NCBI GenBank assembly: GCA_029265355.1
Contig: JAJUJL010000011.1
Coordinates: 1 to 64,000, forward strand
Length of the DNA stretch: 64,000 bases
Direction of reading: 5' to 3'
Source of the DNA: Chloroflexota bacterium
GTDB taxonomy: Bacteria > Chloroflexota > Anaerolineae > Anaerolineales > UBA4823
The translations under genes and the position numbers were made by a program. Positions 25,722 through 36,815 of the stretch are shown here, one piece after another. The first letter of the stretch is position 1; the number at the start of each line of letters is the position of its first letter. The notes beneath the pieces are model-generated. The model was not told the DNA's origin. It was given only the letters and a program-made list of their open reading frames with translations, and made no database searches.

Positions 25722-26347
25722 GCTCCTGACTCGTTTTCTGCGCACTCCTGTGGGTCTTCCAGGCAAGTCACTTTGCCCTCCTGCAGCCGGTAGCGCCAGC
25801 CGGAGCCTGGGCAAACCATCATCCCATTCTCATCCGGCGGCGGCAGGCGGTAGCCGTGGCGGCTCATCCAGCCCACCTGGCGCGCTGGCACGCCCAGCAC
25901 CAGGGCGTAGTCGGGCACATCGCCGCGCACTACCGCTCCTGCGCCGATGAAGGCATAGCGCCCAATGGTCGCCCCGCAGATGATGGTGGCGTTGGCGCCG
26001 ATCGTCGCCCCGCGCCGCACCAGCGTCTGCTGGTACTCGCCGCGGCGGGGGTACTGGCTGCGCGGGTTGATCACGTTGGTAAACACGCAGGATGGTCCGC
26101 AGAAAACGTCATCTTCCAGCATCACCCCATCGTACAGCGAAACGTTGTTTTGAATGCGCACACCATCTCCGACAACCACGCTGGAGGCGACGAAGACATT
26201 CTGTCCCAGGCTGCAGTTGCGCCCGATGCGCGCCCCCGCCATCACGTGGCAGAAGTGCCAGATGCGCGTCCCGACGCCGATCTCGCACGGCTGGTCGATG
26301 TAGGCGCTGGGATGCGCCTGGTAGCTTTCGGGTGAAGTCTTGGGCAT
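25718..26347 (-). CDS. Hexapeptide-repeat N-acetyltransferase (WbpD/WlbB-like)
   Basis: A 209-residue left-handed beta-helix acyltransferase. The hexapeptide repeats run from about residue 20 to 160 ([20 protein letters not shown], and so on to [11 protein letters not shown]), with the acceptor-site loop [13 protein letters not shown]. The family transfers an acetyl group from acetyl-CoA to the 3-amino group of UDP-2-acetamido-3-amino-glucuronate. A C-terminal extension of ~40 residues carries [11 protein letters not shown] and TCLED, so two cysteines may bind metal, as in some WbpD relatives. Tight packing (ATGA overlap downstream, nine bases from wlbA upstream) indicates one operon. Confidence 0.88.
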   Translation of the reverse strand: MPKTSPESYQAHPSAYIDQPCEIGVGTRIWHFCHVMAGARIGRNCSLGQNVFVASSVVVGDGVRIQNNVSLYDGVMLEDDVFCGPSCVFTNVINPRSQYPRRGEYQQTLVRRGATIGANATIICGATIGRYAFIGAGAVVRGDVPDYALVLGVPARQVGWMSRHGYRLPPPDENGMMVCPGSGWRYRLQEGKVTCLEDPQECAENESGA

Positions 26348-26356
26348 AGTGAAAGC

Positions 26357-27313
26357 TTATTTCAAAAACGGGTGCTGCATGCCGTCCTTGGGAGAGATTT
26401 CCGCCCGGCGCAGGCGGTACGCCAGCTCGATCGAAGGCCGCGCTTCCGGCAAGCCGAAGCCGCGCCCGACCAACGTCTCTGCATACACGCGGGTGTGCAA
26501 GTCAGTAAACCCGCCGGTGAACTCGATCTCCTCGCCGTCCACGGTGATTGAGCGGTAGGTGGTGCGCACGCCAGGCTGCACCGGGAAGGGCAGGTCGGCG
26601 GGATCGGTGGATAAGAACCAGCGCACGCGAGCGCGCGGCATCTCCAGGAAGCCCGCCATGCGCTGCGGGTCAGAGTGGTAGACGCGCGCTTCCCCAACTT
26701 CGCCGAACAGCCATATCAACAAGTCGAAGAAGTGGATGCCGATATTGGTCGCCACCCCGCCGGATTTTTCGGGGTTGCCCTTCCAGGAGACGTGGTACCA
26801 GGCGCCGCGCGCGGTGACGTAGGTCAGCACCACCTCGTGCTGTTGTGTGGATGACTCCTGTAGCAGCTTTTCGCGCAGCGCCGCCAGGCGGGGGTGCAGG
26901 CGCAATTGCAGCACGGTGTAGATGCGCCGGCCAAACTCCTGTTCAAGCTCGGCGAGCTGATCCAGGTTCCACGGATTGATCACCAGTGGCTTCTCACACA
27001 GCGCATCCGCGCCGACGCGCAGCGCCAGGCGGCAGTGGGCGTCGTGCAGGTAATTGGGCGAGCAGATCGAGATCATGTGCACGCGTCCCTCTTCCGGGCC
27101 GCGGCGCAGCTTCTCCAGGTACCGGTCGAAGCGCTCGTACTCGGTGAAGAAGCGGATATCGAAGCCGTAGCGGTCCAGCAAGCCGACCGAGTCCTTGGGG
27201 TCCAGGGCGGCGATCAGTCGGTTGCCGGTGGCGTGAATGGCGTCCAGGTGGCGGGGGGCGATATAGCCGCCCACGCCGGTGATGGCGAAATTACGATGGG
27301 AGGTTTGATTCAC
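26357..27313 (-). CDS. wlbA: UDP-2-acetamido-2-deoxyglucuronate 3-dehydrogenase (WlbA/WbpB)
   Basis: A 318-residue Gfo/Idh/MocA oxidoreductase. It oxidises C3 of UDP-GlcNAcA with NAD, the first committed step towards the 3-amino sugar. The N-terminus FAITGVGGYIAPRHLDAIH, FFTEYERFDR, ICSPNYLHDAHC, CEKPLVINPWN (with the catalytic Lys) and LQLRLHPRL are close to what I know of WlbA. GVATNIGIHFFDLLIWLFG follows in the C-terminal domain. It is first in the minus-strand operon wlbA-wbpD-wbpE. The UDP-GlcNAc 6-dehydrogenase needed upstream in the pathway is not in this window. Confidence 0.9.
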   Translation of the reverse strand: MNQTSHRNFAITGVGGYIAPRHLDAIHATGNRLIAALDPKDSVGLLDRYGFDIRFFTEYERFDRYLEKLRRGPEEGRVHMISICSPNYLHDAHCRLALRVGADALCEKPLVINPWNLDQLAELEQEFGRRIYTVLQLRLHPRLAALREKLLQESSTQQHEVVLTYVTARGAWYHVSWKGNPEKSGGVATNIGIHFFDLLIWLFGEVGEARVYHSDPQRMAGFLEMPRARVRWFLSTDPADLPFPVQPGVRTTYRSITVDGEEIEFTGGFTDLHTRVYAETLVGRGFGLPEARPSIELAYRLRRAEISPKDGMQHPFLK

Positions 27314-27349
27314 GGGATGTTTTCTATCCTGTCAGTAATTGGATGGCTG

Positions 27350-27365
27350 GAGCACCGCGGTGCTC
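27350..27365. promoter_or_regulatory. 16-bp perfect palindrome upstream of wlbA
   Basis: GAGCACCGCGGTGCTC is a perfect palindrome 36 bases upstream of the wlbA start. It could be an operator for a dimeric regulator or a short hairpin in the leader. Nothing else in this ~230-base spacer, up to the inverted repeat at 27547, is recognisable. Confidence 0.35.
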
Positions 27366-27546
27366 GCAGGCATTATAACAAAATCGCTGTATGCCTGGAA
27401 CATGAACAACAAATTCAACGGAGACGACTGCAAGCGAATGAATGAGGTGAGCGCCGGACGCCGGTGCGAGAACCTGACGGTGGGTATCCAGTAGAATGAC
27501 GGAGTGACAGTAAGTTATTTCATTTACTCAGATTGATTTGGGGTAA

Positions 27547-27659
27547 TAGGTGTTTCGCCGGAAATGTTTTTACAAAGATGTGAACGATCACCAGCGAAAC
27601 CCTGGAGTAAACCGCCGTCGCGATGGCCGATTTACTCTAAACACTTTCGGCGGTTTACT
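27547..27659 (+). repeat. Left 113-bp inverted repeat
   Basis: Begins TAGGTGTTTCGCCGG and ends CTTTCGGCGGTTTACT. It contains two nested hairpins: GTTTCGCCGG with the imperfect CCAGCGAAAC, and GAGTAAACCGCCG with CGGCGGTTTACTC. The nine mismatches to the right copy lie mostly in the loops. The RHS reading frame opens inside this repeat. Confidence 0.8.
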
Positions 27660-30600
27660 CAGTATGACGGCCCAGCGACCAACGACGGCGCACACTCGGC
27701 GCTGGTGCACGACTACCTGGAAGATCTATATGGGGATGCCTTTGATGAGTTCCGCGGCCACGCTGCCGTGCGCGAGCAGTCGTCGGATGGCTACGTTACC
27801 ACCAGCTTCTTCCATCAAGATGACGACCTGACAGGTCGCAGCAGCGTGAGCCTGGTGGGAACGCAGAGCTACTACCAGCCGTTCTCAGAAACGAGCTGGA
27901 GCAGTTACAGCAGCGCCTGGACCTACTGGACGACTCAACCGACTTTCGAGCGCCAGGAAGGCGACATCTCCGCTAAGGTAACCTACTCCGGCGGGGGCTG
28001 GCAGGGCATGCTGCACCGCAACAGCTACAGCCTGACGAGCGGCAAAAACGCTGTTGTGCAGTTCAGGGTAGCCGAAGATGCCGGTGGAAATCAGGAAGCG
28101 GTATTTGCACTGGAAAGTGGGACGATCGGCAGTAACTATCAGAGCTGGCGCGTCTACCTCAAGCAAGACGGCAGCCTGTGGAGCAGCTACTGCACCACTT
28201 CAGGCGGCTCAACCACTTGCTCGTTTCAAAACCAACTCTATTCTGCTAACGAATTTAAATTGAATACCTGGTACGTGCTGGCACTCATCGCCGACAATAC
28301 CAACGGCTTCTACCTGCGGGTTTGGCCGCGCGAAGATCCTGGCAGCGTCAAAAGTGACCGCAGGAGCTTCAGCATCGCCAGCTGGCGCTTCGCGGGGTAC
28401 GTGAATTACGGCGCCATGTGGCTGGACGAATATAGCGAAGGTGTGCTGTATTCGCTCGGCAGCAGCGAGGCCGATACCGATGAAGGCATCTTCGCGACAT
28501 CGGGCATGTTCGATGACTATCCTGACCTGAGCATCGACTGGACGCGCACCCTGACCGAGACGCAGCTCAGCTTTGAGGGCACCAGCCGCTGGCAGGGCAC
28601 GCGCCGCTACCTGCAGTATCGCCCGGAGGAGCAGAAGATCGCGGGCGTACCACGCCAGTACGGCAACGTCACACGGGTGGTGGAATCCGAATGGGATCCA
28701 TCCGCCGGAAACTGGCGCGATGTGCGCCTCACCCAGATGGAACACTTTCCCAACATCAGCGGTGTTAACCTGGTGGGGCTGCCGGGCTACCAGAACGTGT
28801 ACCAGTGCCCGGCGGGCAGCCACGACCGTTCCTGCTCTGACCAATACACGGACCCCCCGCCAGAAGCGCAGCTGCGCAGCTCGCACTGGTTTATGTATGA
28901 TTACAACCCGCATTATTATGATCCGCCATCTGGCAACGTGCCTGGTGGCGTGCTGACTGGCGAGCGCACCCTTTTACGCTTTGCCGGGGCAAACTACACC
29001 GACCCGCGCTATGGGGACGTTTCATACATCTACGATGCCTGGGGCAACCAGAAGACCGTGAACGCCTACCGCAGCGAAGCGACGTACGGCGCCATGTTCC
29101 AGGGGACGGTCAGCGTGACGACCGCATGCTATGGCTACTACAATGGCACGTCTTGCGTCGACGATGATCCTTACCACACCTTCCCAGGCTGGACGAAGAA
29201 TGCCCTGACCCCGGATCAGTACACTCGCTTCCAGTATAGCTACGACTACGCCCAGCCGGTGTGGATCCAGGATGCCAACGAGCAAATCACACAGGCGGAG
29301 TACGACGATTTTGGACGGATTAGCCTGATCCGCCGCCCGGGCGACGAGAGCGGCGCGCCGACAATGACCTTTGCCTACGTGAACGACACCGGCAGCGGCG
29401 TGCCTTTCTACACCGATGCCACGCAGAAGATCGACAGCAGCACCACCTACCGTATCCGCAAGTACTACAACGGGCTGGGCTGGCTGCTGCAAACGCAGGT
29501 GATCGGGGCCAATATCGATAGTGCAACGAAAGATATCCTGGTGGACAACTACTACGACAACGCCGGTAAGGTGTGGAAGCAATCTGTACCGTACGCCGTG
29601 GACACAGGCAGCGAGCCTTCCTGGCACGGTCGGGATGGTAACCAGCTCGCAAGTGTGATCTCTTACGACTCACTGGGGCGGGTAGTGCAAGTGCTGGCGC
29701 CGGATACCACCCAGCAAAATACGGCTTACGGCTTCGACGTGAGCACGAACCGCATGCTGGTGAAAAGCTACGATCCGCGCTACCCGGCAAACGAATCCTA
29801 CACCACCAAAACCTACAGCGACTCCTGGGGCAGGACGGTGCAGGTGCAGCCGCCTACCGGACCAGGGGTGAGCTACGTTTACGATATCCTGGACCGGCTG
29901 ACGGACGTGTATTACGGCAGCCCTCACACCATCCTGACCTACGACCTCGCCGGGCGCAAAACACAGATGGTCGACCCCGACATGGGAACCTGGCAGTATG
30001 GCTATGATGCGACAGGCAACCTGACCAGCCAGACGGATGCCCGCGGCTGCGTGACTAGCCTGAGCTACGATCTGCTGAACCGCCCGACGGGAAAGAGCTT
30101 CAGCGGGAGCTGCGGCGCGGGTGGAACGAGCGTGACCTACGGGTATGACTACGGGCAGTATGGCCGCGGCTACCGCACCAGCATGATCGATGGCTCGGGC
30201 AGCACCTCCTGGAGCTACGACCAGCGCGGGCGGCTACGGCTGGAAGATAAGACCATCACCGGCTCGGGCAGGTTCGTCACCGAGTGGAGCTACAACTCAG
30301 CCGATCTGGTAGAATGGATGAAGTATCCGGGCGATAACCTCGGAAACGCTGGAGAGAAAGTTACTTACAACTACCACCCGCAGATGCTGATCAAGAACTT
30401 CCACCTCGATAGCGATACCGATCCCGACTATTTTTACCTGCAGAATGCCAGCTACGACGCCGCCGGTCGACCCGACCAATTGAAATTGGGAGCGGACACC
30501 TTGCTGGACACATCGCCGGAGCTGGTGCAGGATCACGATTACTTTGCCTGGGACAGGCTCTACGGGTTGGGGCGGCTGAAGGCGCTGAAGACTCAGACCG

Positions 30601-31400
30601 GCGGCGGTACGCCTCTCGTGCTGCAGGACCTGCGATATTACAGCGGGATAGACACTCCCAAATACGACGCTGCCGGCAACCTTTTGAACATCTACGATTA
30701 CAAAGCCGGGAACCCACAGACACAGACCTTCCAGTATGACAGCCTGCACCGGCTGACCAGCGCCGCAGCCAGCGGGGGAACGAACGGCAACTACTCTGAG
30801 ACCTACACCTACAACAGCAACACAGGCAACCTGGCGAGCAAGATCGGTAATACCTATACCTACGACCCAAGTGTGAGCTGTCCGGCTGGAAATCGCAGCC
30901 TACCACACGCTGTAGCTGCGATGGGCAATACGGAGGGCACCACCAGCTACACCTATGATTGCAATGGAAACATGACCCGCCGCGACCCGGACGGCGCACC
31001 TGTGTACAATTTTGCCTATGATACCGAGAACCGCCTGGTGCGCGCCGACGGCGCCAACCAGGACGGCGTCGCACAGGAGAGCGGCGGGATGGTAGTGATC
31101 GAAGCGGAGAAATATTGGGAGACGATCGTCCGCAGCAGCCACGACTGGGTGCTCTCTACGGCCAAGGCGGGCTACAGCGGCACAGGCGCCATGCTCGCCA
31201 GTCCGAACAACGGTGGATTTTACGACACGGGCTACACCGCCACCAGCCCGGAGATGCGCTCCCTGTTGGAATTTCACCAGACGGGTACGTACTACGTCTG
31301 GATCTGGCTGTGCGCAGGCAGCGCCTCTGACGATTCGGCGCACATCGGGTTGGAAGCTCGCATCGCAGGGCTGAGCACCGGCAGGTTATCAGGAAAATGA
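27564..31400 (+). CDS. RHS/YD-repeat protein, truncated at both ends
   Basis: A 1278-residue frame. The first ~32 residues are translated from the inverted repeat and are basic, with no signal peptide. Residues ~35-330 include a beta-rich, lectin-like region (FETSW-type aromatic repeats, two Cys near CTTSGGSTTC). From ~460 to ~1150 there are many YD/RHS repeats (YDxxGRxxxxxxP, such as YDLAGRKTQMVDPD, YDATGNLTSQTDARG and YDTENRLVRADG). The last ~110 residues (VVIEAEKYWE, FHQTGTYYVWIWLCAG) resemble a carbohydrate-binding module that breaks off before completion. Full-length RHS proteins are secreted and carry a variable C-terminal domain after a core such as PxxPxDPLG, which is absent here. It is probably a displaced fragment, transcribed or not. 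Confidence 0.65.
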   Translation: MFLQRCERSPAKPWSKPPSRWPIYSKHFRRFTQYDGPATNDGAHSALVHDYLEDLYGDAFDEFRGHAAVREQSSDGYVTTSFFHQDDDLTGRSSVSLVGTQSYYQPFSETSWSSYSSAWTYWTTQPTFERQEGDISAKVTYSGGGWQGMLHRNSYSLTSGKNAVVQFRVAEDAGGNQEAVFALESGTIGSNYQSWRVYLKQDGSLWSSYCTTSGGSTTCSFQNQLYSANEFKLNTWYVLALIADNTNGFYLRVWPREDPGSVKSDRRSFSIASWRFAGYVNYGAMWLDEYSEGVLYSLGSSEADTDEGIFATSGMFDDYPDLSIDWTRTLTETQLSFEGTSRWQGTRRYLQYRPEEQKIAGVPRQYGNVTRVVESEWDPSAGNWRDVRLTQMEHFPNISGVNLVGLPGYQNVYQCPAGSHDRSCSDQYTDPPPEAQLRSSHWFMYDYNPHYYDPPSGNVPGGVLTGERTLLRFAGANYTDPRYGDVSYIYDAWGNQKTVNAYRSEATYGAMFQGTVSVTTACYGYYNGTSCVDDDPYHTFPGWTKNALTPDQYTRFQYSYDYAQPVWIQDANEQITQAEYDDFGRISLIRRPGDESGAPTMTFAYVNDTGSGVPFYTDATQKIDSSTTYRIRKYYNGLGWLLQTQVIGANIDSATKDILVDNYYDNAGKVWKQSVPYAVDTGSEPSWHGRDGNQLASVISYDSLGRVVQVLAPDTTQQNTAYGFDVSTNRMLVKSYDPRYPANESYTTKTYSDSWGRTVQVQPPTGPGVSYVYDILDRLTDVYYGSPHTILTYDLAGRKTQMVDPDMGTWQYGYDATGNLTSQTDARGCVTSLSYDLLNRPTGKSFSGSCGAGGTSVTYGYDYGQYGRGYRTSMIDGSGSTSWSYDQRGRLRLEDKTITGSGRFVTEWSYNSADLVEWMKYPGDNLGNAGEKVTYNYHPQMLIKNFHLDSDTDPDYFYLQNASYDAAGRPDQLKLGADTLLDTSPELVQDHDYFAWDRLYGLGRLKALKTQTGGGTPLVLQDLRYYSGIDTPKYDAAGNLLNIYDYKAGNPQTQTFQYDSLHRLTSAAASGGTNGNYSETYTYNSNTGNLASKIGNTYTYDPSVSCPAGNRSLPHAVAAMGNTEGTTSYTYDCNGNMTRRDPDGAPVYNFAYDTENRLVRADGANQDGVAQESGGMVVIEAEKYWETIVRSSHDWVLSTAKAGYSGTGAMLASPNNGGFYDTGYTATSPEMRSLLEFHQTGTYYVWIWLCAGSASDDSAHIGLEARIAGLSTGRLSGK

Positions 31401-31459
31401 GAAGGTGTAACTGTATTTTACGATCCCGGTACTCGTTATAATACGACCATCGCACGCTA

Positions 31460-31572
31460 AGTAAACCGCCGAAAGTGTTTAGAGTAAATCCGCCATTGCG
31501 TCGGCGGTTTACTCCAGGGTTTCGCCGGTGCTCGTTCACATTTTTATAAAAATACTTCCGGCGAAACACCTA
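31460..31572 (-). repeat. Right 113-bp inverted repeat
   Basis: Reverse complement of the left repeat with nine substitutions. Here the first internal hairpin is perfect (GTTTCGCCGG with CCGGCGAAAC), and GTAAACCGCCG/CGGCGGTTTAC is kept. It ends 19 bases before the start codon of the alpha/beta hydrolase, so it probably sits where that gene's promoter would be. Confidence 0.8.
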
Positions 31573-31591
31573 GAAGGGAAGCTCAGAATTC

Positions 31592-32452
31592 ATGCCAGTC
31601 GAACTGGAACACACGATGATCGCGGTCAATGGCGTCCGGCTGCACGTGGTCAGCGCCGGACCCACCGGAGGAAAACCGGTAATTTTGCTGCACGGCTTTC
31701 CGGAGTTCTGGCGCGGCTGGTCGAAGCAGATCTCCCCCCTGGCGGAAGCCGGCTACCGGGTGATCGTCCCCGACCAGCGCGGTTATAACCTGTCGGCTGC
31801 TCCGAAGGACATCCGTGCTTATTCGCTGGATAACCTGAGCCGTGATATCACCGGCCTGATGGATCATTTCGGATACCAGCAGGCAGCCGTGGTGGGGCAT
31901 GATTGGGGAGGAGCGGTTGCCTGGCATCTGGGCATCCATCATCCCGAGCGAGTCGAGCGCCTGGGCATCTTGAACCTGCCGCACCCGCTGGTGGTGAGCA
32001 AATTTCTCCGAACCAGCCTCCAGCAGATGTTAAGGTTTTGGTATTTTGCTTATTTTCAAATCCCCCGCCTGCCGGATTGGCTGACGAGCATCAATAATTA
32101 CGCCGGCGCAGCCAGTATTCTTACCGCAAGCGGCAAAGATTCAACGTTTTCTGCGGATGATATCGCTGAGTATAAGCAGGCGTGGGCAAACTCCGGCGGC
32201 CTCACCGGCATGCTCAACTGGTATCGTGCCGCGGTGCGCTATCCACCCCGCATGAAACCCGGGGCGCTGCTCACGATGCCGGTCTTGATCGTATGGGGCA
32301 GGCGCGATGTCGCGCTGCAGTATGAGATGGCCAGCGCCAGCCTCAAATACTGCCCCAATGGGCGGCTGATCACCCTGAATGATGCCACGCATTGGGTACA
32401 GCACGACGAACCCCAGGCGGTAGCCCGGGCTCTTTTAGAATTCCTGGCTTAG
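31592..32452 (+). CDS. Alpha/beta hydrolase, epoxide hydrolase/dehalogenase type
   Basis: A 286-residue soluble hydrolase. The oxyanion-hole motif HGFPEFWRGW, the nucleophile elbow GHDWGGA (Asp nucleophile), the acid in WGRRDVAL and the catalytic His in ATHWVQHDEP form the triad of the epoxide hydrolase and haloalkane/fluoroacetate dehalogenase branch. A cap domain occupies ~135-210. The substrate cannot be told from sequence. The start at 31592 follows an AAGGGAAG site. The inverted repeat lies immediately upstream, so any older promoter has been replaced. Confidence 0.85.
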   Translation: MPVELEHTMIAVNGVRLHVVSAGPTGGKPVILLHGFPEFWRGWSKQISPLAEAGYRVIVPDQRGYNLSAAPKDIRAYSLDNLSRDITGLMDHFGYQQAAVVGHDWGGAVAWHLGIHHPERVERLGILNLPHPLVVSKFLRTSLQQMLRFWYFAYFQIPRLPDWLTSINNYAGAASILTASGKDSTFSADDIAEYKQAWANSGGLTGMLNWYRAAVRYPPRMKPGALLTMPVLIVWGRRDVALQYEMASASLKYCPNGRLITLNDATHWVQHDEPQAVARALLEFLA

Positions 32453-32482
32453 GAACCAACACCCAACCCAATTTGATCCAGG

Positions 32483-35918
<3,436 letters not shown>

Positions 35919-35976
35919 GTTTCACCTCAGCGAAAAAACGGATTCAGCGAATTATAGCCCAATCTTCCCAGGCTGC

Positions 35977-36021
35977 TTGACACCGCTTGTAAACACATCT
36001 ACAATAGATATAGTCATCTAT
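35977..36021 (+). promoter_or_regulatory. Sigma-70-type promoter with overlapping operator
   Basis: TTGACA (35977-35982), a 17-bp spacer and TACAAT (36000-36005) form a near-consensus promoter reading into the GntR gene. An inverted repeat ATAGAT (36004-36009) / ATCTAT (36016-36021) with a 6-bp spacer overlaps the -10 box and the expected start site. That is where a repressor such as the adjacent HutC-like protein would bind. The AT-rich downstream TATATAATTATAC may extend the site. Confidence 0.65.
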
Positions 36022-36074
36022 ATAATTATACAACCTTCTGTTCCACTTTCCTTTTCGAATGCTTAAGGCAACCA

Positions 36075-36815
36075 ATGGCAACATTAAGTTCGGGACCGGT
36101 TCCGCGCTACCATCAGCTCAAACAAATCCTCGAGCAGCGCATTATCTCCGGCGAGTTTTCTCCCGGAGACCGCTTCCCCACCGATGAAGCGTTGACCCGC
36201 CAATACAATCTGAGTCGCGGCACCGTGCGCCGGGCGGTGGATATGCTGGTCGATGAAGGCCGCTTGCGCCGCGAGCAAGGGCGCGGCACGTTCGTCGCCG
36301 CGCCGCAGCTCACCCCTGTTTTCTTCCGCCTGGCGGATTTTTCAGAGGAAATGCGCCAGCGCGGCCGCATTCCAGGCACCCATCTGTTGCAGCGGCGGGT
36401 TTTTCCCGCCAACGATGAGATCGCCTCCCGCCTGCAGTTGTGCAGCGGCGAGAAAGTGATCGAGATCGCCCGCCTGCGCCTCGCCGATGGGCAACCCATG
36501 GCTTACGAGACCCGCTACCTGGCTTACGACTTGTGCCCCGACCTGCTCGACGAAGATCTAGAAAACCAATCCATTCACAGCCTGTTGATCGACAAATACA
36601 ACATCCCCCTGGTGCGCGCCGTGCACACCATCGAAGCGCGCACCCTCTCCGCTCAGGAGGCTACTCTGCTTCAGGTGCCGCCCGGCGCGGCTGGTTTTGC
36701 GGTCGACCGCCTGACTTACACCCTCAACGATCGTCCAGTCACCTGGTACCGCATCATTTACCGCGGCGATGAATACCGCTTCACCGCTGAATTTCAACTC
36801 CCGGAGGAAAGATGA
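36075..36815 (+). CDS. GntR/HutC-family repressor with UTRA domain
   Basis: A 246-residue regulator. Residues ~8-75 are the GntR winged helix (YHQLKQILEQRIISGEFSPGDRFPTDEAL, RGTVRRAVDML, GRGTFVA). Residues ~95-240 are a UTRA effector-binding domain. In the HutC branch this binds urocanate or related small carboxylates and releases DNA. It is the first gene of the hut-like operon and overlaps hutH by four bases. An operator-like palindrome sits on its promoter, consistent with autoregulation. Confidence 0.88.
   Translation: MATLSSGPVPRYHQLKQILEQRIISGEFSPGDRFPTDEALTRQYNLSRGTVRRAVDMLVDEGRLRREQGRGTFVAAPQLTPVFFRLADFSEEMRQRGRIPGTHLLQRRVFPANDEIASRLQLCSGEKVIEIARLRLADGQPMAYETRYLAYDLCPDLLDEDLENQSIHSLLIDKYNIPLVRAVHTIEARTLSAQEATLLQVPPGAAGFAVDRLTYTLNDRPVTWYRIIYRGDEYRFTAEFQLPEER

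Larger units (their letters stand above)
27547..31572. mobile_element. RHS cassette bounded by 113-bp inverted repeats
   Basis: Two 113-bp sequences at 27547-27659 and 31460-31572 are inverted copies (104 of 113 positions identical, no gaps). They enclose a single large RHS-repeat reading frame and almost nothing else. No transposase or recombinase is encoded between them. The arrangement fits a non-autonomous transposable unit, an invertible segment, or an RHS fragment trapped between two copies of a small folded repeat. I did not find an obvious target-site duplication. Confidence 0.45.

Noticed and set aside
27460-27500. GTGCGAGAACCTGACGG string resembling the 5' end of a group II intron
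   Set aside because: Only the first bases fit. There is no domain V-like hairpin or reverse transcriptase nearby.
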